Assembly: GCA_001544655.2 (NCBI GenBank)
Contig: FCOD02000014.1
Location: 123,112 to 187,111, forward strand
Direction of reading: 5' to 3'
DNA: 64,000 nucleotides
Source: Caballeronia turbans
GTDB lineage: Bacteria > Pseudomonadota > Gammaproteobacteria > Burkholderiales > Burkholderiaceae
This document shows positions 15,774 to 25,438 of the stretch, one piece after another. The first letter of the stretch is position 1. Each line of letters begins with the position of its first letter. The notes under the pieces were generated by a model. The model did no database searches. It had not been told where the DNA came from and saw only the letters and a program-made list of their open reading frames with translations. A program made the position numbers and the translations under genes.

Positions 15774-18133
15774 GACCGCGCACTCCTCACCGCGTTGACT
15801 GCCTTGAGAATCGCTTCCGCCGTGGCGGGCGCGTTCAACGGCGGATTCACCTTGTGATCGCCGACCGCGGAAACGGCGTCGCGGATCGCGAAGAACACCG
15901 AGAACGGCAGCAACAAGGGCGGCTCTCCCACGGCCTTCGAGCGATGGATGCTGTCTTCCGCGTTGCGGTTCTTGAAGAGATCGACGCGGAAATCGGCGGG
16001 CATGTCGTTCGTCGTCGGAATCTTGTAGGTGGACGGCGCGTGCGTCATCAGCTTGCCGTTGTCGTTCCACCAGAGTTCTTCCGTCGTCAGCCAGCCCATG
16101 CCCTGCACGAACGCACCTTCGACCTGGCCTTTGTCGAGCGCCGGGTTCAGCGACGCGCCCACGTCATGCAGCGCATCCGCGCGCAGCACGCGCATCTCGC
16201 CGGTCAGCGTGTCGATCACCACTTCCGATACGGCCGCGCCATAGGAGTAGTAGAAGAACGGGCGGCCCTGCATCGTCGCCTGATCCCAGTAGAGCTTGGG
16301 CGTCGCGTAGAAGCCGTCGGACCACAACTGCACGCGCGCGAGATACGCCTTCTGCACGACTTCGCCGAACGGAATCGCATCGTCGCCGACGATCACGCGA
16401 TCGTTCGCGAAGCGCACCTGCTCCGGCGTGACCGTGCCGCCGCCGAACTTCTCCGCCGCGAATTTCGCGAGCCGTTCGCGCAACTGGCGCGCGGCGTCCT
16501 GCGCGGCCTTGCCGTTCAAATCCGTTCCCGTCGATGCGGCCGTCGCCGATGTATTCGCAACCTTGCTCGTGTCGGTGGCCGTCACGCGCACGCGCTCGAA
16601 GGTCACGCCGAGCTCATGCGCGACGACCTGCGCGACCTTCGTGTTCAAACCCTGGCCCATCTCGGTGCCGCCGTGGTTCACGAGCATCGAGCCATCCGTA
16701 TAGATGTGAACCAGCGCGCCCGCCTGATTGAAATGCGTCACGTTGAACGCGATGCCGAACTTCACCGGCGTCAGTGCAAGGCCTTTCTTCAGGATTTCGT
16801 TGTTCGCGTTGAATGCGTTGATGGCCGCGCGCCGCCGACGATAATCGCTCGTCTCTTCGAGCTCGGCGATCAGCTCGTGGATGACGTTGTCTTCGACCGT
16901 CTGCCCATAAGGCGTCTTGTTGTTTTCCGTCTTGCCGTAGAGATTCGCGCGGCGCACGTCGAGAGAATCCTTTCCGACCGAACGCGCGACGTTGTCCATG
17001 ATGTACTCGATCGCGAACGCGCCTTGCGGCCCGCCGAAACCGCGGAACGCGGTGTTCGACTGCGTGTTCGTCTTGCCGCAATAGCCTTCAATCTTCACGT
17101 CCGACAGCCAGTACGCGTTGTCGAAGTGGCAGACGGCGCGCGTCATCACGGGACCGGACAGGTCGGCGGAGAAGCCGCAGCGCGAGGTCATGTCGACGCA
17201 AACGCCTTCGATCTTGCCGTCGTCGTCGTAGCCGACTTCGAAGTTGTAGATGAAGTCGTGGCGCTTGCCGGTGATCATCATGTCGTCGTCGCGATCGGGA
17301 CGCAGCTTCACCGGGCACAGCAGCTTCCACGCGGCGAGCGCCGCGCAGCACGCGAAAATCCCCGACTGCGATTCCTTGCCGCCGAACCCGCCGCCCATGC
17401 GCCGGCATTCGACGAGCACGTTGTGCGAATGCACGTTGAGCACGTGCGCGACGAGATGCTGCATTTCCGTCGGGTGCTGCGTCGAGCAGTAGACGTGCAT
17501 GCCGTCGTCGTCCTTCGGCACGGCATAGGCGATCTGCCCTTCGAGATAGAACTGTTCCTGACCGCCGAGCTTCATCGCGCCGCGCTCGTGGTTCGAGGCT
17601 TTCGCCATGCGCCCTTCGGCGTCGCCGCGCGACAGCTTCAGCGGATTCAGCACATACGATTCGGCCTTGCGCGCGTCCTGCGCCGTCAGGATCGGCACGA
17701 GGTCTTCGAACTCGATCGTCGCGCGGCGTGCGGCAAGACGCGCCGTATCGTGCGATGTCGCGACGACGATGAACATCGGCTGGCCGACGAACTGCACGAT
17801 GCCCTGCGCGAGCACCGGATCGTCGTGAATGATCGGGCCGCAATCGTTCACGCCGGGAATGTCCTCGGCGGTAAAGACGGCGACGACGCCCGGCGTCGCG
17901 CGAACGGCGTCGAAGTTCATCGACACGATCTTCGCGTGCGCCTTCGGGCTCGTGCCGAGCGCGGCGTGCAGCGTGCCCGCGACGGGCGGGATGTCGTCGG
18001 TATAGCTCGCGCGGCCGCTCACGTGCAGATGCGCCGATTCATGCGGACGCGACACGTGGACCTGCTTGAACGCGTCGATTTCGTTCGCGAGCGACTGGGC
18101 TTCGGCGAGAAAGGCTTCGGCTTGCTGATTCAT
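15770..18133 (-). CDS. xdhB: xanthine dehydrogenase, molybdopterin-binding subunit
   Basis: 787 aa, full length. Xanthine dehydrogenase oxidises hypoxanthine and xanthine to urate in purine breakdown. Visible family text: ASYTDDIPPVAGTLHAALG near the start, GQPMFIVVATS, the substrate/cofactor loop RRMGGGFGGKESQ, AFRGFGGPQGAFAIEYIMD, and GTEMGQGLNTKVAQVVAHEL near the molybdopterin site. The closing ALHDVGASLNPALDKGQVEG and NPPLNAPATAEAI segments are intact. It lies 21 bases after xdhA and overlaps xdhC. Confidence 0.93.
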   Translation of the reverse strand: MNQQAEAFLAEAQSLANEIDAFKQVHVSRPHESAHLHVSGRASYTDDIPPVAGTLHAALGTSPKAHAKIVSMNFDAVRATPGVVAVFTAEDIPGVNDCGPIIHDDPVLAQGIVQFVGQPMFIVVATSHDTARLAARRATIEFEDLVPILTAQDARKAESYVLNPLKLSRGDAEGRMAKASNHERGAMKLGGQEQFYLEGQIAYAVPKDDDGMHVYCSTQHPTEMQHLVAHVLNVHSHNVLVECRRMGGGFGGKESQSGIFACCAALAAWKLLCPVKLRPDRDDDMMITGKRHDFIYNFEVGYDDDGKIEGVCVDMTSRCGFSADLSGPVMTRAVCHFDNAYWLSDVKIEGYCGKTNTQSNTAFRGFGGPQGAFAIEYIMDNVARSVGKDSLDVRRANLYGKTENNKTPYGQTVEDNVIHELIAELEETSDYRRRRAAINAFNANNEILKKGLALTPVKFGIAFNVTHFNQAGALVHIYTDGSMLVNHGGTEMGQGLNTKVAQVVAHELGVTFERVRVTATDTSKVANTSATAASTGTDLNGKAAQDAARQLRERLAKFAAEKFGGGTVTPEQVRFANDRVIVGDDAIPFGEVVQKAYLARVQLWSDGFYATPKLYWDQATMQGRPFFYYSYGAAVSEVVIDTLTGEMRVLRADALHDVGASLNPALDKGQVEGAFVQGMGWLTTEELWWNDNGKLMTHAPSTYKIPTTNDMPADFRVDLFKNRNAEDSIHRSKAVGEPPLLLPFSVFFAIRDAVSAVGDHKVNPPLNAPATAEAILKAVNAVRSARS

Positions 18134-18154
18134 TGTCTTGTTCTCCCTTTTCGC

Positions 18155-19678
18155 TTACTTCGCTTCGACCAGTTCGATTGCACGCACGTCCAGCTTCGAT
18201 TTATCGAGCGGATCGTGCGGACGCGTCTCCAGCCAGAAGCGATACAGCAGGCTCTTCGCGGTGTCGAGGCGATAGTCGCTGCTCGCGCGCATGTCGGTGA
18301 GCGGCTGGTAGTCCTTGGAGAGCGCGAGCATCGCGGCCTGGACGGTGGCTTGGTGCCAGTGGGCATCGGCGAGAACGGCTTCCGCGTGCGATGCGCGCTT
18401 CGGCGTCGCGGCCATGCCGCCGTAGACGAGGCGCGGCTCGCGGATCGTGTCGCCATCGGCGATGAACGAATACGCGGCGTACACGGCGGAAATATCGGAG
18501 TCGAAGCGCTTCGACAGCTTGTAAGCGCGGAACTGCAGCGTCGCGCGCTTGCCTGCGCGCGTCGGCACGCGAATGGCGGCGACGAACTCGTTCTCGCGCA
18601 TGTCCTTCTTCTGGTACGCGATGTACAGGTCTTCGAGCGGCATCTCGCGCGTGCCGTCCACGCTTTGCAGCACGACGCGCGCATTCAACGCGATGAGGCC
18701 GGGCATCGAATCGCCGATCGGCGAGCCGTTCGCGACGTTGCCGCCGAGCGTGCCCGCGTTGCGAATGGGCAGCGACGCGAAGCGCTGGCACGTTTCCCCG
18801 AGTTCGGGATAGATCGTCACGAGTTCCGCATACGCGCGTTCGACCGACACGCCCGCGCCGATCTCGATCCAGTCGTGCGTCGTCTCGACGTGCTTGAACG
18901 ATTCGATCTGCCCGATATAGACGATGTCGCCCAGATCGCGCAGTTGCTTGGTGACCCACAAACCGACATCGGTGCTGCCCGCGAGAATGCGCACGTTCGG
19001 ATTTTTGTCCTTGATCGCAGCGAGCGCCTCGGCGGTGCGCGGCGCCTCGAACCGGCGGCCGGCGTGCTCGTAATGAAACGTGTCGTCGCGTTGGATGCTT
19101 TCGAGCGTGCGCGCGAGCGCCGGAACGTCGAGGGGCGCGAGCGGCGCGTGATCGAACATCTGCTCCGCCGCGTCGATGATCGGCCGATAACCCGTGCAGC
19201 GGCACAGATTGCCCGTCAGCGCGTCGCTGATTTCCTGGCGCGAAGGCTTCGTCTTCTCGCATGCGCCCGGGCAGCCGGTCGTCGCATGGCCGTGCTTTTC
19301 GTAGAGCGCGAACATCGACATTGCAAAACCCGGCGTGCAGAAACCGCATTGCGAGCCGTGGCAATCGACCAGCGCCTGCTGCACCGGATGCAGCGTGCCG
19401 TCCGGCTGGCGCAGGTCTTCGACGGTGAAGAGCGCGCGGCCATCGAGCGTCGGCAGGAACTGCACGCACGCGTTCACGGCCTTGAATGCGACGCCGCCCG
19501 CGCCGTCCGGCTCGCCGATGACGACTGTGCACGCGCCGCAGTCGCCTTCCGCGCAGCCTTCCTTGGTGCCGGTGCAGCGCGCGTCCTCGCGCAGGTATTG
19601 CAGGACGGTGCGCGTCGTCGACGCGCCGCTCACTTCCTGGATCGCGTTGCGGTGATAGAAGCGGATCGGCTGGGTCAT
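18155..19678 (-). CDS. xdhA: xanthine dehydrogenase, iron-sulfur and FAD subunit
   Basis: 507 aa from ATG 19678. The plant-type [2Fe-2S] domain has CAEGDCGAC (C42, C47, C50). The second cluster domain has CGFCTPGFAMSM and GNLCRCTGYRPI. The FAD domain follows, with RILAGSTDVGLW and IRNAGTLGGNVANGSPIGD. Electrons pass from the molybdenum site of XdhB through both clusters to FAD and NAD. The open frame continues far upstream on this strand, but the family start is MTQPIRFYHRNAIQEV. Operon order is xdhA-xdhB-xdhC. Confidence 0.93.
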   Translation of the reverse strand: MTQPIRFYHRNAIQEVSGASTTRTVLQYLREDARCTGTKEGCAEGDCGACTVVIGEPDGAGGVAFKAVNACVQFLPTLDGRALFTVEDLRQPDGTLHPVQQALVDCHGSQCGFCTPGFAMSMFALYEKHGHATTGCPGACEKTKPSRQEISDALTGNLCRCTGYRPIIDAAEQMFDHAPLAPLDVPALARTLESIQRDDTFHYEHAGRRFEAPRTAEALAAIKDKNPNVRILAGSTDVGLWVTKQLRDLGDIVYIGQIESFKHVETTHDWIEIGAGVSVERAYAELVTIYPELGETCQRFASLPIRNAGTLGGNVANGSPIGDSMPGLIALNARVVLQSVDGTREMPLEDLYIAYQKKDMRENEFVAAIRVPTRAGKRATLQFRAYKLSKRFDSDISAVYAAYSFIADGDTIREPRLVYGGMAATPKRASHAEAVLADAHWHQATVQAAMLALSKDYQPLTDMRASSDYRLDTAKSLLYRFWLETRPHDPLDKSKLDVRAIELVEAK

Positions 19679-20017
19679 GTGATGTCTCGGGGCTCTTCGA
19701 TGCTTTTCTGCTGGTTGCGCGGGATGCGCAGCCGGTGGCATGTGCGACTTCGCGGGACTTTCTCGGACGGGTCCTGTCGCTTCGATGATTCGAAAGCTAT
19801 CACCACCAAAAACCACAACCCATAGGCGGCATTGCATGAACGACATATTCTTCGTCCGATATGTGCCCTGAGCTTTATGCAGCAAGCCTTTCGGAGTTGC
19901 CGCCCGATCGTTCTGACCGTCGATTTGTCCCACCTGGTTACAAAACACGTGCGACGTTGCGCCGCAACATATGGGAGAATCACGCCTTCGCGCCGAATTC
20001 AACCCCGCACTTTCCCT
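19679..20017. promoter_or_regulatory. divergent promoter region between xdhA and an MFS gene
   Basis: 339 bases without a gene. It holds a 22-base inverted repeat ACATAT-N10-ATATGT at 19843-19864 that could be an operator for either side. No convincing -35/-10 pair stands out. Confidence 0.4.
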
Positions 20018-21232
20018 ATGTCCTCCGAGCCTCGCATCGCGCCGCAGGGCGATTTCGCAGTCACGCTGCGGATTCTGCCCGTCGTCCTGTACACATTCCT
20101 TTGCTACCTGACGATCGGTATTCCGCTCGCGGTGCTGCCGGGTTACGTGCATACGGATCTGGGCTACGGCTCGGTCATGGCGGGCGCGGCGATCAGTGTC
20201 CAGTACTTCGCGACGCTGATGTCGAGGCCGCTCGCGGGCCGCACCGCCGACACGCTCGGCCCCAAGAAAACCGTGCTGTACGGCCTCGCGGCGTGCGCGG
20301 CGAGCGGCGTGCTGCTGCTCGCGTCGGCGCTCGCGGCGCAATGGCATGCGGTGAGCCTCGTGCTGCTGGTGATTGCGCGGCTCGTGCTCGGCTTCGGCGA
20401 AAGCTGGGTCGGCACGGGTTCGATCACGTGGGGCATCGGGCGCGTCGGGGTGACGAACAACGCGAAGGTGATTTCGTGGAACGGCATCGCGACATACGGT
20501 GCGCTCGCGATCGGCGCGCCGCTCGGCGTCGCGATCGATCATTCGCTCGGGTTCGCATCGCTCGGGGTGATCGTGATTGCGCTTGGCGGCTTCGGCTACT
20601 GGCTCGCGACCCGCATGGCGAGCGTGCCGATCGTGCATGGCGAGCGCATGTCGTATCGGAGCGTGTTCTTCCGCGTGTTGCCGCACGGGCTGGGACTCAC
20701 GCTCGGCTCGGCGGGCTTCGGCTCCATCGCGACGTTCATCACGCTCTATTACGCCGCGCACAACTGGCCGAACGCGGCGCTGTCGCTCACGGTGTTCGGC
20801 ACGATGTTCATCGGGGCGCGGCTGCTGTTCGCCAATACCATCAAGGCGTACGGCGGGTTCCGCGTGGCGATCGTGTCGTTTGCGTTCGAGTGCGCCGGGT
20901 TGCTGATGCTGTGGCTCGCAGCCGAGCCGACGATCGCGCTCGCCGGCGCCGCGCTGACCGGCTTCGGCTTCGCGCTGGTGTTTCCGGCGCTCGGTGTCGA
21001 GGCGGTCGGGCTCGTGCCGCCGGCGAGCCGGGGCGCGGCGCTGTCGGCTTATTCGGTGTTTCTGGACTTGTCGCTTGGGCTGACCGGGCCGCTCGCGGGC
21101 TATGTCGCGGGCGAGTTCGGGTATGGGTCGGTATTCTTGTTCGCCGCGCTGGCGGCGGCTGCGGCGGTGGCGCTGTCGTTTGCGCTTTATATGCGCGCAG
21201 GGCGCGGGGTGGGTGGGCCGGCTACGGTTTGA
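20018..21232 (+). CDS. MFS transporter, YfcJ/YhhS-like
   Basis: 404 aa with twelve predicted helices. The MFS signature after helix 2 is present ([21 protein letters not shown]), and the second half has [20 protein letters not shown]. The text [17 protein letters not shown] is typical of the YhhS/YfcJ group, proposed arabinose or drug exporters. ATG 20018 gives the usual start [20 protein letters not shown]. It is divergent from xdhABC; a purine-related role is only a guess. Confidence 0.8.
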   Translation: MSSEPRIAPQGDFAVTLRILPVVLYTFLCYLTIGIPLAVLPGYVHTDLGYGSVMAGAAISVQYFATLMSRPLAGRTADTLGPKKTVLYGLAACAASGVLLLASALAAQWHAVSLVLLVIARLVLGFGESWVGTGSITWGIGRVGVTNNAKVISWNGIATYGALAIGAPLGVAIDHSLGFASLGVIVIALGGFGYWLATRMASVPIVHGERMSYRSVFFRVLPHGLGLTLGSAGFGSIATFITLYYAAHNWPNAALSLTVFGTMFIGARLLFANTIKAYGGFRVAIVSFAFECAGLLMLWLAAEPTIALAGAALTGFGFALVFPALGVEAVGLVPPASRGAALSAYSVFLDLSLGLTGPLAGYVAGEFGYGSVFLFAALAAAAAVALSFALYMRAGRGVGGPATV

Positions 21233-21384
21233 GACGCGCTTCGGGCCCATGGTCGATACGAAGCTGCAGAATGCGATACGGGCGGCTCGAAGTGCAGGGA
21301 ACCTCGTCAAGATAAGAGACGGGACGCCCCTTCGTCTTCAATGTTTGTCTTAAAATCCCCGCTTGGCCCATTAGCGTCCGCTTT

Positions 21385-22131
21385 ATGAACCCGACCTCGG
21401 AAGACCGCTGGCGCGACTTGCGCCCGGACCCGGACAGCGACACACCGCTCTATCTCCAACTCGCTCGCAAGCTCGCCAACGCCATCCACGACAATCGCTG
21501 GAACGCAGGCGAAGCGCTGCCCTCCGAGCGCGTGCTGTCCGATGCGCTCGGCGTCTCGCGGATCACATCGAGAAAGGCGATCGCGCTGCTCGTCGAACAA
21601 GGGCTGATTCGCCGCGAGCAAGGCGCGGGCAGCTTCATCACGCCGCGTTATGAAGATCCGCTCTCGCGTCTGTCGAGCTTCTCCGAGATGCTGCGGCGGC
21701 GCGGCTTCACGCCGAGCTCCAGGTGGCTCTCGCGCACCATCGAGCCCGCCAATCGCGATGAAGTCATTCAGCTCGGCCTCTCGCCCGCCGCCACCGTCAC
21801 GCGCCTGAAACGCCTGCGTCTCGCCGATGACATCGTGATGGCCGTCGAGAACTCCACGTTCCCCGCGTCGTGCATTCCCGATCCGCAGACCATCGGCGAT
21901 TCGCTCTACAGCTATCTCGATGCGCGCGGACTTTCCATCGTGCGCGCGCTTCAGCATTTCCGCGCAGTGAACGCGAGCGAGGAGATCGCGCGGCAAATGG
22001 GCATCGCGCCGCACGACGCGCTGCTGCTCATCACACGCGTCGGCTACACGGCCGATCAGCGCGCGATCGAACTCACCGATACCTACTGCCGCAACGATTA
22101 CTACGATTTCGTCGCGGAGTTGCGAAAATAA
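21385..22131 (+). CDS. GntR/HutC-family regulator with UTRA domain
   Basis: 248 aa. N-terminal GntR winged helix (residues 20-85): PLYLQLARKLANAIHDNRW, ALPSERVLSDALGVSRITSR and EQGLIRREQGAGSFI. C-terminal UTRA ligand domain (about 100-245) with VTRLKRLRLADDIVMAVENS and ELTDTYCRNDYYDFVAEL. Close relatives include NagR and PhnF types that sense sugar phosphates. It ends ten bases before the multidrug-type MFS gene and probably shares its transcript. Confidence 0.85.
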   Translation: MNPTSEDRWRDLRPDPDSDTPLYLQLARKLANAIHDNRWNAGEALPSERVLSDALGVSRITSRKAIALLVEQGLIRREQGAGSFITPRYEDPLSRLSSFSEMLRRRGFTPSSRWLSRTIEPANRDEVIQLGLSPAATVTRLKRLRLADDIVMAVENSTFPASCIPDPQTIGDSLYSYLDARGLSIVRALQHFRAVNASEEIARQMGIAPHDALLLITRVGYTADQRAIELTDTYCRNDYYDFVAELRK

Positions 22132-22141
22132 GCCCAGCCCG

Positions 22142-23575
22142 ATGACCGACACTGCCACAGCCCAGCCGTCCGACCGATCGCTCTCCATCATGCTGTGGCT
22201 CGTCGCCACGGGCTTCTTCATGCAGACGCTCGATTCGACGATCGTCAACACCGCGCTTCCCGCGATGGCGAAGAGCCTCGGCGAAGCGCCATTGCGCATG
22301 CAGGGCGTCGTGATCGCCTACTCGCTCACGATGGCGATGATGATTCCCGTCTCCGGCTGGCTCGCCGACAAGCTCGGCACGAAGCGCGTGTTCTTCAGCG
22401 CGATCCTCGTGTTCACGATCGGCTCGCTGTTGTGCGCGAAAGCGCAGTCGTTGCAGGCGCTCGTCGCGTATCGCGTCGTGCAGGGCGTGGGCGGCGCGAT
22501 GCTCTTGCCGGTCGGGCGTCTCGCCGTGTTGCGCGTGTTCCCGGCGGAACGGTACCTCTCGGCGCTCGCGTTCGTCGCGATTCCGGGGCTGATCGGCCCG
22601 CTCATCGGCCCGACGCTCGGCGGCTGGCTCGTGCAGATCGCGTCGTGGCACTGGATCTTTCTCATCAACGTGCCGGTGGGCGTGATCGGCTGCATCGCGA
22701 CGAATCTGTACATGCCCGACAGCCGCAATCCCGCGACCGCGCCCTTCGATCTCGCCGGCTATCTGCTGCTCGCCGTCGGCATGGTCGCGCTGACGATTTC
22801 GCTCGACGGCCTCGCCGATCTCGGCCTGCAGCATGCGATCGTCATCGTGCTGCTCGTCCTCTCGTTCGGCTGCTTCGTCGCCTACGGCCTCCATGCGACG
22901 CGCGCCGCCCAGCCAATCTTCTCGCTCGATCTCTTCAAGATCCACACCTTCAGCGTCGGGCTGCTTGGCAATCTGTTCGCGCGCATCGGCAGCGGCGCGA
23001 TGCCGTATCTGATTCCGCTGCTCCTGCAGGTGAGCCTTGGCTACACGGCGTTCCAGGCCGGCATGATGATGCTGCCCGTCGCCGCCGCGGGCATGGCGTC
23101 GAAGCGCGTCGTCACGCGTCTCATCGAAAAGCACGGCTATCGGCGCGTACTGGTCGTGAACACGGTTCTGGTCGGGTTGATGATGGCGAGCTTCGGACTC
23201 GCGAGCGCGCATCAGCCGCTATGGCTGCGGCTCGTGCAACTGGCGATCTTCGGCGCCGTCAATTCGATGCAGTTCACCGCGATGAACACGCTCACGCTGA
23301 AGGATCTCGGCACGGGCGGCGCGAGCAGCGGCAATAGCCTGTTCTCGCTCGTGCAGATGCTGTCGATGAGTCTCGGCGTGACCGTGGCGGGCGCGATTCT
23401 GTCGACGTTCACGGGGCTTCTGCCGCAAGTCACCGAATCGAACTCGCTGCCGGCGTTCCACGCGACGTTCCTGTGCGTCGGGATCATCACTGCGGCGACG
23501 GCGTGGATCTTCGGTCAGCTCGCGCCGGAAGTGCGCGCGGCACGCCGCAAGCCCGATCCTTCCGAGTCGAACTGA
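22142..23575 (+). CDS. mdtD: DHA2-family multidrug-type MFS transporter (MdtD-like)
   Basis: 477 aa with about 14 hydrophobic segments. The start LWLVATGFFMQTLDSTIVNTALPAMAKS is the DHA2 helix-1 motif with the proton-coupling aspartate. SGWLADKLGTKRVFF is the motif A loop, and VQGVGGAMLLPVGRL motif B. The end GASSGNSLFSLVQMLSMSLG matches MdtD of E. coli. Substrate unknown. It follows the GntR gene by ten bases, so the regulator may control it. Confidence 0.82.
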   Translation: MTDTATAQPSDRSLSIMLWLVATGFFMQTLDSTIVNTALPAMAKSLGEAPLRMQGVVIAYSLTMAMMIPVSGWLADKLGTKRVFFSAILVFTIGSLLCAKAQSLQALVAYRVVQGVGGAMLLPVGRLAVLRVFPAERYLSALAFVAIPGLIGPLIGPTLGGWLVQIASWHWIFLINVPVGVIGCIATNLYMPDSRNPATAPFDLAGYLLLAVGMVALTISLDGLADLGLQHAIVIVLLVLSFGCFVAYGLHATRAAQPIFSLDLFKIHTFSVGLLGNLFARIGSGAMPYLIPLLLQVSLGYTAFQAGMMMLPVAAAGMASKRVVTRLIEKHGYRRVLVVNTVLVGLMMASFGLASAHQPLWLRLVQLAIFGAVNSMQFTAMNTLTLKDLGTGGASSGNSLFSLVQMLSMSLGVTVAGAILSTFTGLLPQVTESNSLPAFHATFLCVGIITAATAWIFGQLAPEVRAARRKPDPSESN

Positions 23576-23805
23576 GACGGCGCGTGAACGCGCACCGCGC
23601 CGGTGCCCGGACGCACGATCGCGCGGCGCGCGCTCCCGGCTCTGTTGCACAAGCGTCCAATCCGCACACGAAAGGGCCGCGCGGCGCACCCGGTAACCGC
23701 TGCGACCCGCCTGGGTATTGAATTCGCACGCTTTTTGCTCGAACGCTGAGATGCCGATCCGGTAAACTATCTCGATAAAAATCACCCGCCTTGCGCCCAG
23801 ACCCC

Positions 23806-25077
23806 ATGAGCATGGTTGATCTCGACCCTCCCCGCTTCCAGCCGCCTCGGCCCGTCGCCGGCGACGATGGATCGCGTCGCACCGTGCTGTACGGCGAGTA
23901 CACCGTTTTCAGCGTGTTCCAGCCCGTGTTTTCCGTGTCGCACCGGCGCGCGATCGGCTATCACGCGTCCCTGCGCGCCCGCGACGACGCGCATCGTCAC
24001 ATTCCGTCTCACGAGGTGTTCACACAAGCGGCGCGTCGCGGCGATCTGCTCGAACTCGGCCGGCTCGCGGAATCGCTGCATCTGGGCAACTTCAACGCCT
24101 TCGACAGCCACGACGAATGGCTTTTCCTGAGTCTGCATCCCGCTGCGCTGATGGACACGAGCTACGGCGATGCCCTGCTCGCATCGCTGAAGGATGTCGG
24201 CCTGCCGCCGCAGCGCGTCGTGCTCGAAGTTCCCGAGCAGGCGGGCGGCGAGACGACGCGATTTGCCGAAATCGTCGATTCGCTGCGCAAGTCGGGCTTT
24301 CTGATCGCGCTGGACGGCTTCGGCGTGAAGCATTCGAATATCGATCGCGTGTGGCATCTGCGACCCGATATCGTGACGCTCGACCGCTGCATCCTGCAGC
24401 AGGCGACCGAGCATTCGCATATCGAGCGCGTGCTGCCGCGTCTCGTGTCGCTGCTCCATGAATCCGGCCAGCTCGTGTTGATGGGCGGCCTCGCGACCGA
24501 GCGCGACGCGTTGATCGCGCTCGAATGCAACGTGGACTTCGTGCAGGGCGCGTATTTCGCGCAACCGAGCGTCGATGCGGTGCACAGCGAAGTCGCGGCA
24601 GGTGTGATGGATGCGCTGGCGGCGGCGTCGCGCGAACGCGTCGCAGCGCGCGAGCGGGCGCAGGTTGCGCGTCTCGGACCTTACGTGAGCGGGCTCGAGC
24701 GCGCGTCCGTCAAACTCATGGAAGGCGAATCGCTCATCACCGCGACGAGCGAGTTGCTGCAGCTCGCCGACACCGCGCGCTGCTTCCTGCTCGATCAGGC
24801 CGGACGTCAGATCGGCGACAACGTCGTGCCGGTCGTGCGCACGTCGCAGCGCGCGAAGCGCTTCAGCCCGCTGCTGCATTCGGAGGGCGCGAGCTGGGAA
24901 CGCCGGCCGTATTTCATCGAGGCGCTGCGCGCGCCGGGGCGTGTGCATCTGACGGCGCCGTATCTCTCCATCAACGATGCACATCTTTGCGTGACGGCGT
25001 CGATCGCCGCGCAGACGCCTTACGGACTGCAGGTGCTGTGCGTGGACATCAACTGGGAAGGCGCGAAGCAGCGATAG
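23806..25077 (+). CDS. degenerate EAL-domain protein with C-terminal sensor-like domain
   Basis: 423 aa from ATG 23806. Residues 30-260 have the EAL fold (FQPVFSV, GYHASLR, VVLEVPEQ, FLIALDGFGVKHSN, GAYFAQP), but most catalytic positions are changed. EAL is HAS at 53-55, the metal asparagine of the NLS motif is serine (FLSLHP), DDFG is DGFG (170-173), the IKID lysine is threonine (191), and the AEGVE glutamate is lost (MGGLA, 226-230). Cyclic-di-GMP hydrolysis is therefore unlikely; ligand binding or protein contact is more probable. Residues 300-423 resemble the PDC-type C-terminal domain of YkuI proteins. Confidence 0.75.
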   Translation: MSMVDLDPPRFQPPRPVAGDDGSRRTVLYGEYTVFSVFQPVFSVSHRRAIGYHASLRARDDAHRHIPSHEVFTQAARRGDLLELGRLAESLHLGNFNAFDSHDEWLFLSLHPAALMDTSYGDALLASLKDVGLPPQRVVLEVPEQAGGETTRFAEIVDSLRKSGFLIALDGFGVKHSNIDRVWHLRPDIVTLDRCILQQATEHSHIERVLPRLVSLLHESGQLVLMGGLATERDALIALECNVDFVQGAYFAQPSVDAVHSEVAAGVMDALAAASRERVAARERAQVARLGPYVSGLERASVKLMEGESLITATSELLQLADTARCFLLDQAGRQIGDNVVPVVRTSQRAKRFSPLLHSEGASWERRPYFIEALRAPGRVHLTAPYLSINDAHLCVTASIAAQTPYGLQVLCVDINWEGAKQR

Positions 25078-25079
25078 GT

Positions 25080-25232
25080 CTACGCGCCGTTTCCGGAATC
25101 GGGGCGAAGCAGATCGAAGCCGGCGAGTGCGAGCACGCCGGCGAGCACGATGAGCGCGGCGGAATGGCGGCCGAAATACAGCAGCGCGGCCGCCGACCAG
25201 GCCGCGAGGCACAGGCCTGCGAAGCGTTTCAT
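25080..25232 (-). CDS. small single-pass membrane protein (50 aa)
   Basis: From ATG 25232 the product is MKRFAGLCLAAWSAAALLYF followed by a second hydrophobic stretch (SAALIVLAGVLALAGFDLL) and a short polar tail. It has one or two membrane segments and no known domain. The gene ends two bases from the EAL gene on the opposite strand. Codon use looks like the neighbours, but a gene this short is only moderately certain. Confidence 0.45.
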   Translation of the reverse strand: MKRFAGLCLAAWSAAALLYFGRHSAALIVLAGVLALAGFDLLRPDSGNGA

Positions 25233-25360
25233 GATGACGATGCGATTAGGAACATTGCGACAAGCCGCCATTCTAGGCTCGTGTTCCGACCCGCGCAGCG
25301 ACGGCACGGCTGAATGCGCGTCAGGCGCTCGTCCGCACGTGCTTTGAGAACCAATGAAAA

Positions 25361-25380
25361 AAGCCCTCTTACGAGGGCTT
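25361..25380 (-). terminator. terminator of sodB
   Basis: An 8-bp stem AAGCCCTC / GAGGGCTT with TTAC loop, followed in the minus direction by a run of six T. It lies about 58 bases after the sodB stop. Confidence 0.85.
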
Positions 25381-25438
25381 TATCTGTCTGCGGCCTTCAA
25401 AACTCACTGAAGAACGCCGCAACCGGATTCATGCGTGA

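Noticed and set aside
15854-19825. Very long open frame (over 1300 codons) on the plus strand opposite xdhA and xdhB
   Set aside because: It is antisense to two well-supported genes; its translation is arginine/histidine-rich with no motif. Long antisense frames are expected at this GC content.
19679-21310. Upstream open extension of the xdhA frame on the minus strand
   Set aside because: The translation is low-complexity Arg/Glu/His-rich sequence and lies opposite the MFS gene; the conserved XdhA start is at 19678.
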